Below, piece after piece: positions 1-7,995 of a stretch of DNA of 43,609 nt; within the stretch, counting starts at the first letter, position 1, and every line of letters starts with the position of its first letter. The stretch is from an uncultured Flavobacteriales bacterium (GTDB taxonomy: Bacteria > Bacteroidota > Bacteroidia > Flavobacteriales_D > Sanyastnellaceae), in assembly GCA_938074325.1 (NCBI GenBank), contig CALJFZ010000006.1:1-43609 (forward strand). The letters run 5' to 3'. Both the position numbers and the translations under genes were made by a program. Below the pieces are notes generated by a model that worked only from the letters and a program-made list of their open reading frames with translations, ran no database searches and was not told where the DNA came from.

Positions 1-51
1 AGCTTCGGCGAAGGGTGCGAATAGCTCGTAGTCGCTGCCTGAAGGTTGGGC

Positions 52-759
52 TCAGAACAAGAAGTCGTAGCCCTGGATTTTCATCTTCTGGTACTTCTCC
101 GCATTGAAGGAGAAGAGCTGTGAGCCTTTGTGTTGGCCGGGGGCGGTGCCGTCGGCTTTGCGCTCGAGGTCGATGAGGAGGGTGGTCTTGAAAAGCTTTT
201 TGCGGAAGTTTCGCTTGTCGAAGTTCTTGCCGAGGGCGGTCTCGTACAGGTTTTGGAGTTGGCCGAGCGTGAATTCGTCCGGGAGGAGTTTGAATCCCAC
301 CGGGCGGCGCTTGACGCGACGCTTCAGGCGCTCTTTGGCATACTCCACGATTTCATTGTGGTCAAAGGCCAAATCGGGCACCTGGCTGAACGATACCCAC
401 TGCATGTCGTGTTTGTCCCATTTCTCCGCTTGGAAGTCCCCTTTGCGCACCAACGCGTAATGCGCTACATTGATTACGCGGCCACCGGGATGCCGGAACA
501 CCTTGCCAAACGCCTGCAGTTGTTCGATCATGGCGGGGTCTTCGTAGCCGAATAGTTGCTCGAACATCTTGCGTGCCGAGAGCATCAATTCGTCGTCCTT
601 GTTGAGGTAACGGCTGGGCAGAAAAAGCGCTCCTTGGTAGGGCGGTCGGTTGCTGCGCGCGAGCAGGACTTGCAGGTTGTTGCCGTCAAATCCGAACAGT
701 ACCAAGCTGGTCGAGAGGGCAACACCGAAGTCAGGGTTCTCTTGGGGGTAGGTCAACAT
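52..759 (-). CDS. Nudix-fold transcriptional regulator, NrtR/AraR-like
   Basis: A 235-residue protein with an N-terminal Nudix-like fold (about residues 10-145) followed by a basic region and a winged-helix-like C-terminal part (about 150-235), the architecture of NrtR-type regulators. The segment where the Nudix box should lie (about residues 43-70, from GALFLPSR to the FEQLFGYED stretch) has no REXXEE core. It therefore probably binds a nucleotide-sugar or ADP-ribose-type ligand rather than hydrolysing it. In Bacteroidota, relatives regulate sugar or NAD genes; the target here is unknown because the next gene on the strand is an unrelated lipoprotein. The ATG at 757-759 is the only good start. 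Family call is firm, ligand and target are not. Confidence 0.8.
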   Translation of the reverse strand: MLTYPQENPDFGVALSTSLVLFGFDGNNLQVLLARSNRPPYQGALFLPSRYLNKDDELMLSARKMFEQLFGYEDPAMIEQLQAFGKVFRHPGGRVINVAHYALVRKGDFQAEKWDKHDMQWVSFSQVPDLAFDHNEIVEYAKERLKRRVKRRPVGFKLLPDEFTLGQLQNLYETALGKNFDKRNFRKKLFKTTLLIDLERKADGTAPGQHKGSQLFSFNAEKYQKMKIQGYDFLF

Positions 760-846
760 GGGATGGCGATCTCAAAAGTGGGGCTCGGAGCATTGCCGAA
801 CACGAAGGCTAAATTAAATCCCGGGTGCACCGGTCTTGCGCTCTTC

Positions 847-2184
847 TTATTCGTTAACAATAAGAACATCCCGCGTGTTCACGCCCAGTCCACCCGCTAC
901 CTGTTCAGGCACCGTTCCGGATGCCGTCCAACGCCAAAACTCCACTCCACTCGTGCCGGTTTGGAGGAATTCGACTGCCCCTGAAGCGTCCCCATTGAGT
1001 CGGATGATCTCGCCCCCAAGGGGCCATTGGCTGCCCGATGTGACCGGCGCCATGGATTGCCGGCACAGCACTCCGCCGCGCACGAACAGAGCTTCGCTGA
1101 TGTTAATGCCATTTGATGCGTAGGGCGCGCCTTCGAGGCTGCCTGAACCGAGCAACGGGCAAAGGTCTGCCAACACTCCTGTCGCCGTCTCCACCAACGT
1201 CAGGCCGTTCGTCTCCTCCAGCATGCACACATTTCCGGGTGTGCCGCCGTCCTGGTTGCCCACGATGGCCCAACCTTGAGGGGCGTTGGCCAGCGCTACG
1301 ATGGGTCCGGTAGCGCCCGTTTGGAAATCCCACGACCGCAGCCGGTGATTGCCCGTTGCGGGGTTTTCCTCCCACAGCACGCAGGTGGTGCCATCGAATG
1401 CGATGTCGATGGGGGTCCAAGGCGCCTCGGAAAACCGTTCGAACAGCAAATTCCCGGTCGGATCGATGGCCACGACTCCTCCGGCATGGGCGACCACGAA
1501 TCCATCTTGTACGCCGAGCGCGTGCACGGCACGCACCAGCGGTTCGTTGCCGGATGAGGTGGCGTCGGTCCACGAATTTTCAAGTGCCCCAGTTTGGTAG
1601 TTCACCAGGTGCACTTCAGCACCGCTCGCGTCCGCTAACGCAATCACCCCATCGGAATACGCCATTTGGTAGCTGTCCGGCAATCCGGTCCAGTCTGCGA
1701 GGTCGCCGCCGTTGACATCTGTGCGCAATAGGCTGCAACTGCCGTCTCCGGCATCGGACAGTGCCACGATGACTTCGGGCAAGTCCTCGGCTGCCGTGTA
1801 GTTGAGTTCCCGGAACATGGCAGCGCGGTTGCCGGCTGCATCGTCGGCTACCACGGCTAACGTCATAGGCCCGGTGGGCCAAGAAGTGGCGTCCAGAGCA
1901 AATGCCACGGTCAGGCTTCCCGTGGAAGCGCCGGCCCACAAGCCCGCTTGCGCTGTTTTCGGGGTGATGCCATCGGCACCCCGCAGTTCCACGCGCCACA
2001 ATCCGCCGTCTTCCAGGTCATCCGTTGCCGCAAATTCGACGAAGAAGAGGTCCCCGAATTGGATGTTTTTTCCGTCATACGCCGGCTCGGTTACAGCAAT
2101 GGTTGGCGGCGTTTTGTCTCGGTTGCAACTGGAAACGAGAAGCAGCAAAATACTGCAAATGAGAAGGGTAGATTGGCGCTTCAT
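847..2184 (-). CDS. Lipoprotein with N-terminal Ig-like domain and propeller-like body
   Basis: A 445-residue protein with a lipoprotein signal: positively charged N-terminus, hydrophobic stretch and lipobox VSSC with the lipidated Cys at residue 20. Residues about 28-120 look like a bacterial Ig-like domain that begins TPPTIAVTEP. The remainder has repeated short beta-strand units (AYSDGVIALAD, QDGFVVAHAGG, APQGWAIVG and similar) that suggest a beta-propeller or similar all-beta surface domain. I recognise no catalytic motif. It is probably anchored in the outer or inner membrane with the body in the periplasm or at the surface. It lies 87 bp upstream of the regulator on the same strand and is divergent from dnaB. 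Function unknown. Confidence 0.75.
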   Translation of the reverse strand: MKRQSTLLICSILLLLVSSCNRDKTPPTIAVTEPAYDGKNIQFGDLFFVEFAATDDLEDGGLWRVELRGADGITPKTAQAGLWAGASTGSLTVAFALDATSWPTGPMTLAVVADDAAGNRAAMFRELNYTAAEDLPEVIVALSDAGDGSCSLLRTDVNGGDLADWTGLPDSYQMAYSDGVIALADASGAEVHLVNYQTGALENSWTDATSSGNEPLVRAVHALGVQDGFVVAHAGGVVAIDPTGNLLFERFSEAPWTPIDIAFDGTTCVLWEENPATGNHRLRSWDFQTGATGPIVALANAPQGWAIVGNQDGGTPGNVCMLEETNGLTLVETATGVLADLCPLLGSGSLEGAPYASNGINISEALFVRGGVLCRQSMAPVTSGSQWPLGGEIIRLNGDASGAVEFLQTGTSGVEFWRWTASGTVPEQVAGGLGVNTRDVLIVNE

Positions 2185-2201
2185 GTAATGAGGGACAGCT
2201 G

Positions 2202-2209
2202 CAAAATTA
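2202..2209 (-). promoter_or_regulatory. Probable -7 box for the lipoprotein gene
   Basis: On the minus strand the sequence reads TAATTTTG, an exact match to the Bacteroidota -7 consensus TAnnTTTG. It lies 17 bp upstream of the ATG at 2184. A clear -33 TTG at the usual spacing is not evident. Confidence 0.5.
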
Positions 2210-2285
2210 GGAGATGATGCGGGTTGTTGAAATCGTTGTCAATGCGTTGTGGATTATCCATGCTGTTCAGGTCAAATCCAAGCCC

Positions 2286-2293
2286 TACCTTCG
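2286..2293 (+). promoter_or_regulatory. Possible -7 box for dnaB
   Basis: TACCTTCG differs from the TAnnTTTG consensus at one base and sits 12 bp before the chosen dnaB ATG. A transcript starting here would have a leader of only a few bases. The same one-mismatch form recurs upstream of other genes in the window. Confidence 0.35.
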
Positions 2294-2305
2294 ACCACCC
2301 TTGCC

Positions 2306-3868
2306 ATGAATGACGCTTCCTCATCCGACTCTTCCGTAGCGCGCGTGCGATCGCGTGGAAACCAAAACCAAAGCCTTTCGCCAGAAGTGCTGGGCAAATT
2401 GCAGCCCCAAGCCCTCGAGTTGGAGGAGGCCGTGTTGGGCGCAATGATGATGGAACAAGCGGCGGTCAACTCCGTCATTGATGTCCTGAAGCCAGAGAGT
2501 TTTTACCGCGACGCACACCGCCGCATCTACGCGGCTATCGTGGACTTATTCCACGCCTCTGAGCCGATTGATATACTCACTGTGACGGAGTCATTGCGCA
2601 AATTGGGTGATTTGCAGCAAGTCGGCGGAGCACAGGCAGTTGCCGCCCTCACAGCCCGCGTCGCCAGTTCGGCCAATATCGAGGCCCACGCCCGCATCAT
2701 CGCGCAGAAGTACATCCAGCGCGAGCTCATCCGCGTGTCAAGCATCATCACCCAAAAGGCCTTCGAAGAGACTACGGACGTATTGGACTTGTTGGACGAG
2801 GCGGAGTCGCAATTGTTCGAAGTAGCACAGGGCAATATCCGCAAGAGCTACGAGAGCATGAGCAGCATCATGCGCCAAGCTTTGGAGGACATTGACAACG
2901 CCCGCAACCAAGAAGGTGGGGTGAGCGGTGTTTCCACGGGTTTTGTTGACTTGGACCGCATTACCGGTGGTTTCCAGAAGTCGGACATGATCGTCCTGGC
3001 GGCTCGTCCCGGTATGGGTAAGACTGCCTTTGTTCTGACTATGGCGCGCAACATCACGGTGGAGTATAACACGCCCGTGGCGGTGTTCTCTCTGGAGATG
3101 TCGGCTGTTCAGTTGGTGCAGCGTCTCATTTCGGCAGAAACAGAAATCAGCTCGGACAAGTTCCGCAAGGGCACACTTGAACCGCACGAGTACACCCAGC
3201 TGCACGAACGCATCGGCCGCCTCTCGGAAGCGCCGCTCTACATCGACGATACACCTGCGTTGAGTGTGTTTGAATTGCGTGCGAAGTGTCGCCGCCTTAA
3301 GTCGACTGCGGGCATCGAGATGGTCGTCATTGACTACCTCCAATTGATGACCGCGGGCAACAACAACGGCAACCGCGAGCAGGAGATTTCAACCATCTCG
3401 CGTTCGATCAAGAGCATTGCAAAGGAGTTGGACATTCCGATCATTGCCCTGTCCCAGCTCTCTCGTATGGTGGAGACGCGGGGAGGGGACAAGCGACCCA
3501 TCCTCTCGGATCTCCGTGAATCGGGGGCGATTGAGCAGGACGCGGACATGGTGGCCTTCATCTACCGTGCGGAATATTACGGTTTGACCGAGCACCCGGA
3601 TGGCATCGACACCGCGGGATTGGGTGAGTTGATTTTGGCCAAACACCGCCACGGGGCGCTTGGCACCGTCAAAATGCGCTTCATCCAACGCCTCGCGAAG
3701 TTTGCCAACTACGACACCTTCGCCAACCCCGTATTCGACCGCGGAGAGTTCCAAGACGGACTGCGCCCCAATGCCGATTTCATGAACCAGCAAACCGTTA
3801 CGGTTCAGTCTAAAATGAACGACGGAGCAGGCGGTCCAGGTTCCCCAGCGGAAGAGTCGCCGTTCTGA
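2306..3868 (+). CDS. dnaB: Replicative DNA helicase DnaB
   Basis: A 520-residue hexameric replicative helicase that unwinds DNA at the fork and recruits primase. The N-terminal domain (about residues 30-135, PQALELEEAVLGAMM) binds DnaG. The RecA-like ATPase domain holds Walker A ARPGMGKT with K239, followed by the FSLEMS helicase motif and the Walker B region VVIDYLQLM. The later SQLSRMVETRGGDKRP and DLRESGAIEQDAD segments are typical of DnaB. I chose the ATG at 2306: the longer reading frame begins with a GTG at 2249 and adds 19 unrelated residues. No intein interrupts the ATPase domain. The C-terminus carries an acidic Gly/Pro-rich tail. It is divergent from the lipoprotein gene. Confidence 0.97.
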   Translation: MNDASSSDSSVARVRSRGNQNQSLSPEVLGKLQPQALELEEAVLGAMMMEQAAVNSVIDVLKPESFYRDAHRRIYAAIVDLFHASEPIDILTVTESLRKLGDLQQVGGAQAVAALTARVASSANIEAHARIIAQKYIQRELIRVSSIITQKAFEETTDVLDLLDEAESQLFEVAQGNIRKSYESMSSIMRQALEDIDNARNQEGGVSGVSTGFVDLDRITGGFQKSDMIVLAARPGMGKTAFVLTMARNITVEYNTPVAVFSLEMSAVQLVQRLISAETEISSDKFRKGTLEPHEYTQLHERIGRLSEAPLYIDDTPALSVFELRAKCRRLKSTAGIEMVVIDYLQLMTAGNNNGNREQEISTISRSIKSIAKELDIPIIALSQLSRMVETRGGDKRPILSDLRESGAIEQDADMVAFIYRAEYYGLTEHPDGIDTAGLGELILAKHRHGALGTVKMRFIQRLAKFANYDTFANPVFDRGEFQDGLRPNADFMNQQTVTVQSKMNDGAGGPGSPAEESPF

Positions 3869-3898
3869 TTCACTGCGGCTTTCACTGTAAATTGCAGC

Positions 3899-5188
3899 AT
3901 GATGACGAAGGTGCTGGGTGCAATTCAACAAATGGCAATCGCGTGGGGAGCAATCTTTCTCTTGGGCGCATCAACGGCCCAGGCGTCTCAGTTGCTCATA
4001 CCCATGGACGACACCCAGTCCAACCACTTAAAAGCCTACGGTTTGGCGTATTGGTTGCTCGAACAGGAGGTGGAAGTCGAGTGGTTGCTCAATTACCGCG
4101 GCGGCAGTTTTCTCTTGCCCAATTTGGTTTCGGTCCAACAGGAATGCGTCATCCGTGGAATCAGCCACCAAGTCATTGCCGACGTACAGGCCAGCCAAAT
4201 CCTCACAGAAATCGCCCATCCGGAATCGAACACCGAGCGCGTGAAATTGGAGGTCGCTCCGAAAATTGCCGTGTACAGCCCCGACGGCAAGCAGCCGTGG
4301 GACGATGCGGTGACGTTGGTGTTGACGTATGCGGAGATTCCGTACGACGTCATTTACGACGCTGAAATCATGTCCGGTGCGCTGCCCGTGTACGATTGGC
4401 TTCATCTGCACCACGAAGATTTCACAGGGCAGTACGGCAAGTTTTACCGGTCGTACCGAAGCGCGGCGTGGTACCAGGATGAGGTGGCGCGCCAGGAAGG
4501 CATGGCGAGAACCCTCGGATTCAATAAGGTCAGTGTGATGAAGCGCAACGTTGCTTTGCAAATCCGTGACTTCGTGCTCGGAGGGGGCTTCTTGTTCACG
4601 ATGTGCTCGGGTACGGACTCCTTCGACATCGCCCTCGCCGCTGAAGAGGTCGATATCGCTGAAGCTCCGTTCGACGGGGATCCCGCCCAACCCGGGGCCG
4701 CCCAACGGATCGACTACAACCGAGGTTTGGCCTTCCAGGATTACCAGATCATCACAGATCCGATGGTGTACGAATTCTCGGACATCGATGCGACGGAGGA
4801 GCACACGAAAACAAAGCAGCTCAACGATTTCTTCACCCTCTTTGATTTCAGCGCGAAATGGGACATCATCCCGACCATGCTGACGCAAAGCCACGAGCGG
4901 GTGATTCCGGGATTCATGGGGCAAACGACCGCATTCCGCAAGCAATTCATCCGTTCGGATGTGACCATCATGGGCGAGACGAAGAGCACGCGGTCAGCGA
5001 AGTACATTCACGGCACGCTGGGCCAAGGCCAATGGACCTATTACGGGGGACACGATCCCGAGGACTACCGCCACCTGGTCAACGATCCACCCACGGATTT
5101 GAACCTTCACCCGAATTCAGCCGGGTACCGCTTGATCCTGAACAATATCCTGTTCCCGGCCGCGCGGAAAAAAGAACGGAAGACTTAA
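3899..5188 (+). CDS. Secreted conserved protein, often labelled asparagine synthetase B
   Basis: A 429-residue protein with a signal peptide cleaved near residue 29 (...STAQAS). It belongs to a Bacteroidota-specific family that public annotation usually calls asparagine synthetase B. I see neither an N-terminal nucleophile Cys2 amidotransferase domain nor an SGG(V/L)DS pyrophosphatase loop, and the protein is exported, so that name is doubtful. Conserved-looking stretches are LLNYRGGSFLLP, WLHLHHEDFTGQYGKF, GGGFLFTMCSGTDSFD and YGGHDPEDY. The Cys in FTMCSGTD sits where a class-I glutamine-amidotransferase-like fold has its nucleophile, which is only suggestive. The gene follows dnaB by 30 bp. 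Its TAA stop shares the palindrome TTAA with the stop of the convergent gene. Confidence 0.7.
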   Translation: MMTKVLGAIQQMAIAWGAIFLLGASTAQASQLLIPMDDTQSNHLKAYGLAYWLLEQEVEVEWLLNYRGGSFLLPNLVSVQQECVIRGISHQVIADVQASQILTEIAHPESNTERVKLEVAPKIAVYSPDGKQPWDDAVTLVLTYAEIPYDVIYDAEIMSGALPVYDWLHLHHEDFTGQYGKFYRSYRSAAWYQDEVARQEGMARTLGFNKVSVMKRNVALQIRDFVLGGGFLFTMCSGTDSFDIALAAEEVDIAEAPFDGDPAQPGAAQRIDYNRGLAFQDYQIITDPMVYEFSDIDATEEHTKTKQLNDFFTLFDFSAKWDIIPTMLTQSHERVIPGFMGQTTAFRKQFIRSDVTIMGETKSTRSAKYIHGTLGQGQWTYYGGHDPEDYRHLVNDPPTDLNLHPNSAGYRLILNNILFPAARKKERKT

Positions 5189-5751
5189 GATTTGACCATC
5201 ACCGCAAGGGTGAAGAGGAACATGCCGGAATCCAATTCGTTGAATTGGTAATCCAGCGGTCCGTTGGACTTTTTGGCCATGCTGATGAGTCCCAATCCAG
5301 CACCGCCTTTATCGGACCAATCGTTGTTGCAGAGGCGTTCCACGTATTGCACGCGCAATTCTTCGTGGGAAAGGCCATTGACTTCGGAAAGGCTTTCTCG
5401 CAGGCCCGCCGCCATGTCAAAATCAACCAAGTTTCCGATGCGGATTTGGTACCCAAGGGGTGTGTGTTCGAGCGTGAGGTACAACTGGATTTCCCCGTCA
5501 TCGTCCACCCATCCGTGGCGACTGACGTTTTGGAGGCACTCGATCAGTGTGCTGCAAATGCGGTTGACCAATTTGCGCTTGACGCCTTTGCCTTTGAGGC
5601 TGTTTTCCGCCAGCATCATCAGCGAGTCGTGGACTTCGGGGGTCAGTTGGCCAGAAAAACTGAGGAGGACACCGCCTTCACCACTGTCCGTGCGCTCATG
5701 CAAGGTCGCTTGCAGATTGGAGAACAGGTGGTGTGGTCGCGTAGTGTCCAT
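5185..5751 (-). CDS. SiaB-like histidine-kinase-fold protein (DUF6272)
   Basis: A 188-residue protein consisting of a single GHKL ATPase domain. The N-box is LIECLQNVSRHG (E71, N75) and the glycine-rich G box is KGGAGLGLISMA (148-159). It has no dimerisation or phospho-acceptor histidine domain, so it resembles the SiaB/anti-sigma-factor kinase type, which phosphorylates a small STAS partner serine in biofilm and stress pathways. In Bacteroidota the gene is commonly found near a STAS-domain partner. None is present here, so it looks solitary in this window. It overlaps the convergent upstream gene by 4 bp. Family assignment is good; partner and signal are unknown. Confidence 0.8.
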   Translation of the reverse strand: MDTTRPHHLFSNLQATLHERTDSGEGGVLLSFSGQLTPEVHDSLMMLAENSLKGKGVKRKLVNRICSTLIECLQNVSRHGWVDDDGEIQLYLTLEHTPLGYQIRIGNLVDFDMAAGLRESLSEVNGLSHEELRVQYVERLCNNDWSDKGGAGLGLISMAKKSNGPLDYQFNELDSGMFLFTLAVMVKS

Positions 5752-5795
5752 GATTCATCTGCTAAACTAGTAAAAATACCGACGAATCAAATCGT

Positions 5796-5807
5796 TTTAT
5801 CGATAAA
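5796..5807. promoter_or_regulatory. Palindrome TTTATCGATAAA upstream of the SiaB-like gene
   Basis: A perfect 12-bp palindrome lies 45 bp upstream of the ATG at 5751, inside an AT-rich 206-bp intergenic stretch (5752-5957). About 20 bp further upstream the minus strand reads TACATTTC, one base off the -7 consensus. The palindrome could be an operator or chance. I see nothing else in this stretch. Confidence 0.3.
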
Positions 5808-5957
5808 GATGCTAATTTAACATTCGAAATGTACCAAAACCTCGGTGAATGCTGACTGGAGACCTTCAAATGTTATCCACGAAGGGAAAGCGAGTTGTTA
5901 AAATCCTAGGCGCTAAGCATCAATAAGTTAATGCTGAAAACAGACCGATTTGGTCGC

Positions 5958-6242
5958 TTATGAGGCAAACCGGCGCAACCGGGACTCAGCTAGCAAGCTG
6001 ATGCCGGCGGGCGTCTTGATCATCTCGTAGAAGGTCGGATGGAGGAAATTCAAGGTGCGGTGGAAGGGACGCTGTTCGAGGTGACACTTCCACACCAGAA
6101 GGGCCAATCGTTTGGTGGTTTGCCAAGCATGCTGATTGAACTGACTCGGACGGGCGAATGAATCGATCCAAACTTGAGCTTCCGCCAATGTGGTGATCTG
6201 CGGGTTGTTCTGAAACGCGATGGGGTTCAATGGAATGGACAT
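5958..6242 (-). CDS. Small hypothetical protein
   Basis: A 94-residue protein beginning MSIPLNPIAFQ. I do not recognise it. The frame extends upstream to a GTG at 6287, but that would run through a set of inverted repeats, so the ATG at 6242 is preferred. The protein is moderately basic, contains several Trp, Phe and His residues and is predicted to be soluble, with no signal peptide or membrane segment. It is followed by the 206-bp gap before the SiaB-like gene and preceded by 81 bp after the WYL regulator stop. It could belong to the regulator's operon or be separately controlled through the repeats. Confidence 0.5.
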   Translation of the reverse strand: MSIPLNPIAFQNNPQITTLAEAQVWIDSFARPSQFNQHAWQTTKRLALLVWKCHLEQRPFHRTLNFLHPTFYEMIKTPAGISLLAESRLRRFAS

Positions 6243-6257
6243 GACAGCGTGTTTTGA

Positions 6258-6305
6258 TTGTTTGACCAAACAAACCACGGAGGCCACTCCGTAAAGGATT
6301 TACGG
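6258..6305. repeat. Stack of three inverted repeats between WYL regulator and small gene
   Basis: Three inverted repeats lie in 48 bp. First is TTGTTTG-AC-CAAACAA (6258-6273), a 16-bp operator-like palindrome. Second is CGGAG-GCCA-CTCCG (6278-6291). Third is CCGTAAA-GGA-TTTACGG (6289-6305). The second and third share CCG at 6289-6291, so in RNA the two hairpins cannot form fully at once. On the minus strand they precede the small gene starting at 6242. No T-run follows, so they are not a simple terminator. Confidence 0.55.
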
Positions 6306-6323
6306 TGCTGAAAAAAGATAGAC

Positions 6324-7343
6324 TTAGCTGTACCGATCCAATGCTGCCCGGTGGGCGTCCTCCATTTTGAGCCGCAAACTATGCGGGGCGAGAACTTCGA
6401 TCGCTGCCCCCAATCCGAGCAGGAAGTGAACCAGTTCGTATGTGATCAATACGTGCAGTTGGAGTTCGTATTGGTCGTCCTGGATGTGCAGTAGCTTTTG
6501 TGAGGCGTGTACGGGTTGAGCCGAGAGGTATTCGTATTCCAAGGCGTTGCACCGCACGCGCACATCTTGAGGCGCTTCGGTGGATTTGGAGATGCCAAAG
6601 CTATGTTTGAAGAAGAGATCTGCATCGAAGTCGTTGCGCACGGAGAAGTAATGGTCCTCGTGTGCAACCAATTCAACGCGGTCGAGCCCATACGTTCGGT
6701 AGTCTTCCCGTTCGGGGTTCCAAGCAATCACATACCACCGGTTCCGATATTCTTTCAGGAGGTAGGGGTGGATGTTGAGGGTATCCGCTCCTGCAGCTTG
6801 AAATTTGCGGTAGGTGATGGCGACCACCTGGTGGGCCTTGATTGCTTGAAGGAGAGGGGAGAGGTGTTCTGATCCCCGCGTGGCCATTGCAGATTCGAAC
6901 TGCACCACACTGTCTAACTCTTCCGTGTCGAGGTCCGGCGCCATGCGCAGACGGTCGTCGATCTTGCCGATGGCCTGTCCGAATTGGGAAAACAAGGGCA
7001 CATTCCGGTATTGGATGAGCGTGCGTGCGGCGAAGCGGATGGCGTCCAGTTCTTCGTCGTTGAGTTGAAGGTTGTCGATGGAAAAGTCCTCGTCTTCGTA
7101 GTAGTATCCTCGCTCGTCTCGGTGGTACGCGATGGGGGCATGGTAGCCGAGCGCGCCGTCGTACCGCATGGCGTTGAGGTCCTTTTCGATGGTCGATGTG
7201 CTGATGCGATCGCCTTCGCTTCCAAAGAGTGCTTCTTCGCATGCCAACCGCAATTCCTCCTTGGAAGGAAATGGCCGCCCTTCATTGCGCAGGCATCGAT
7301 CGATGGTGCGGTAACGGATCAGGGCGTATTTATTGGCTGGCAT
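6324..7343 (-). CDS. WYL-domain transcriptional regulator
   Basis: A 339-residue regulator with an N-terminal helix-turn-helix-like region (about 1-75) and a WYL ligand-sensing domain (about 165-235). The signature is NRWYVIAWNP, with WYV at 203-205 in place of WYL, followed by RTYGLDRV, the conserved Arg-rich part of the pocket. The C-terminal WCX-like region (about 245-339) completes the usual architecture. WYL proteins bind nucleic acids or nucleotides and act in DNA-damage or defence regulation. No defence genes adjoin this copy. The start overlaps the end of the lysozyme-like gene by 14 bp, suggesting co-transcription with it and DUF554. A TAAATTCG box at 7350-7357 might allow separate expression. 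Confidence 0.85.
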   Translation of the reverse strand: MPANKYALIRYRTIDRCLRNEGRPFPSKEELRLACEEALFGSEGDRISTSTIEKDLNAMRYDGALGYHAPIAYHRDERGYYYEDEDFSIDNLQLNDEELDAIRFAARTLIQYRNVPLFSQFGQAIGKIDDRLRMAPDLDTEELDSVVQFESAMATRGSEHLSPLLQAIKAHQVVAITYRKFQAAGADTLNIHPYLLKEYRNRWYVIAWNPEREDYRTYGLDRVELVAHEDHYFSVRNDFDADLFFKHSFGISKSTEAPQDVRVRCNALEYEYLSAQPVHASQKLLHIQDDQYELQLHVLITYELVHFLLGLGAAIEVLAPHSLRLKMEDAHRAALDRYS

Positions 7344-7995
7344 CTTGAGCGAATTTACGCATGTATGCCATCCCCCGTTCGACGTAGTCGGGGTGGAAGG
7401 TCGTGGGAGGTCCGGATTGGGGAAAAGGTTTGCCGGTGTTATGGATGTGGAACGCGTCCCGGTAACGCTCTTCTCTCAAAACGTCCCCATACGTTTCGTT
7501 GATCCACTTGACGCCTTCTTTCACCGCATCCTTGCCACGGATGTCCCGCAATTGGACTTCGAGTTGGATGCACTTGTAGCCCATGAGCTGGAAAGGTCCC
7601 CAAGAAGTGGCCAGGTTGCGAAGTGCCTCATCGCCGGCTCCCGCAAGGTCTTCGGCGGTGATTTGTTCATAGCGATCCCGTTGACCATCTCGGACCGCCT
7701 TCAATCGTTTGAAAACGTGCGATTCAAATCGTTTTCCCGCAGGCATCCGTCCACCGGATTCGAGTTGGATCAAGGCGAGGAGGTAGGATGGAGGCAAATC
7801 GAATTCGTTCGCCCAAAAGTCGACTTCGTTTCCATAGTGCAATTGGGTAGCGCGTTTGCCCCACCAATCTCCCGCACCTTGCCATGCGCCCTCCACCCGC
7901 CGGTCCACTTCGTCCCACGCCCAGAAAGCACCGAGCAGCACCACGATGGCGATTACGGCAACAAAGAGGCGTTGGTGCGTCGCTGGCGCGTTCAC
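7330..7995 (-). CDS. Membrane-anchored lysozyme/transglycosylase-like protein
   Basis: A 221-residue protein with one N-terminal membrane segment (about residues 11-27) and a periplasmic lysozyme-like domain. The likely catalytic Glu is E79 in ALIQLESGG, followed by the active-site strand SWGPFQLMG (131-139), typical of lytic transglycosylases and N-acetylmuramidases that cut peptidoglycan glycan strands. I chose a GTG start at 7995: it forms the 4-bp overlap GTGA with the stop of the DUF554 gene, and the longer frame upstream is antisense-shadow sequence within that gene. It overlaps the WYL regulator by 14 bp at its end. The enzyme class is inferred from motifs, and the exact glycoside-hydrolase family is uncertain. 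Confidence 0.75.
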   Translation of the reverse strand: MNAPATHQRLFVAVIAIVVLLGAFWAWDEVDRRVEGAWQGAGDWWGKRATQLHYGNEVDFWANEFDLPPSYLLALIQLESGGRMPAGKRFESHVFKRLKAVRDGQRDRYEQITAEDLAGAGDEALRNLATSWGPFQLMGYKCIQLEVQLRDIRGKDAVKEGVKWINETYGDVLREERYRDAFHIHNTGKPFPQSGPPTTFHPDYVERGMAYMRKFAQDASQ

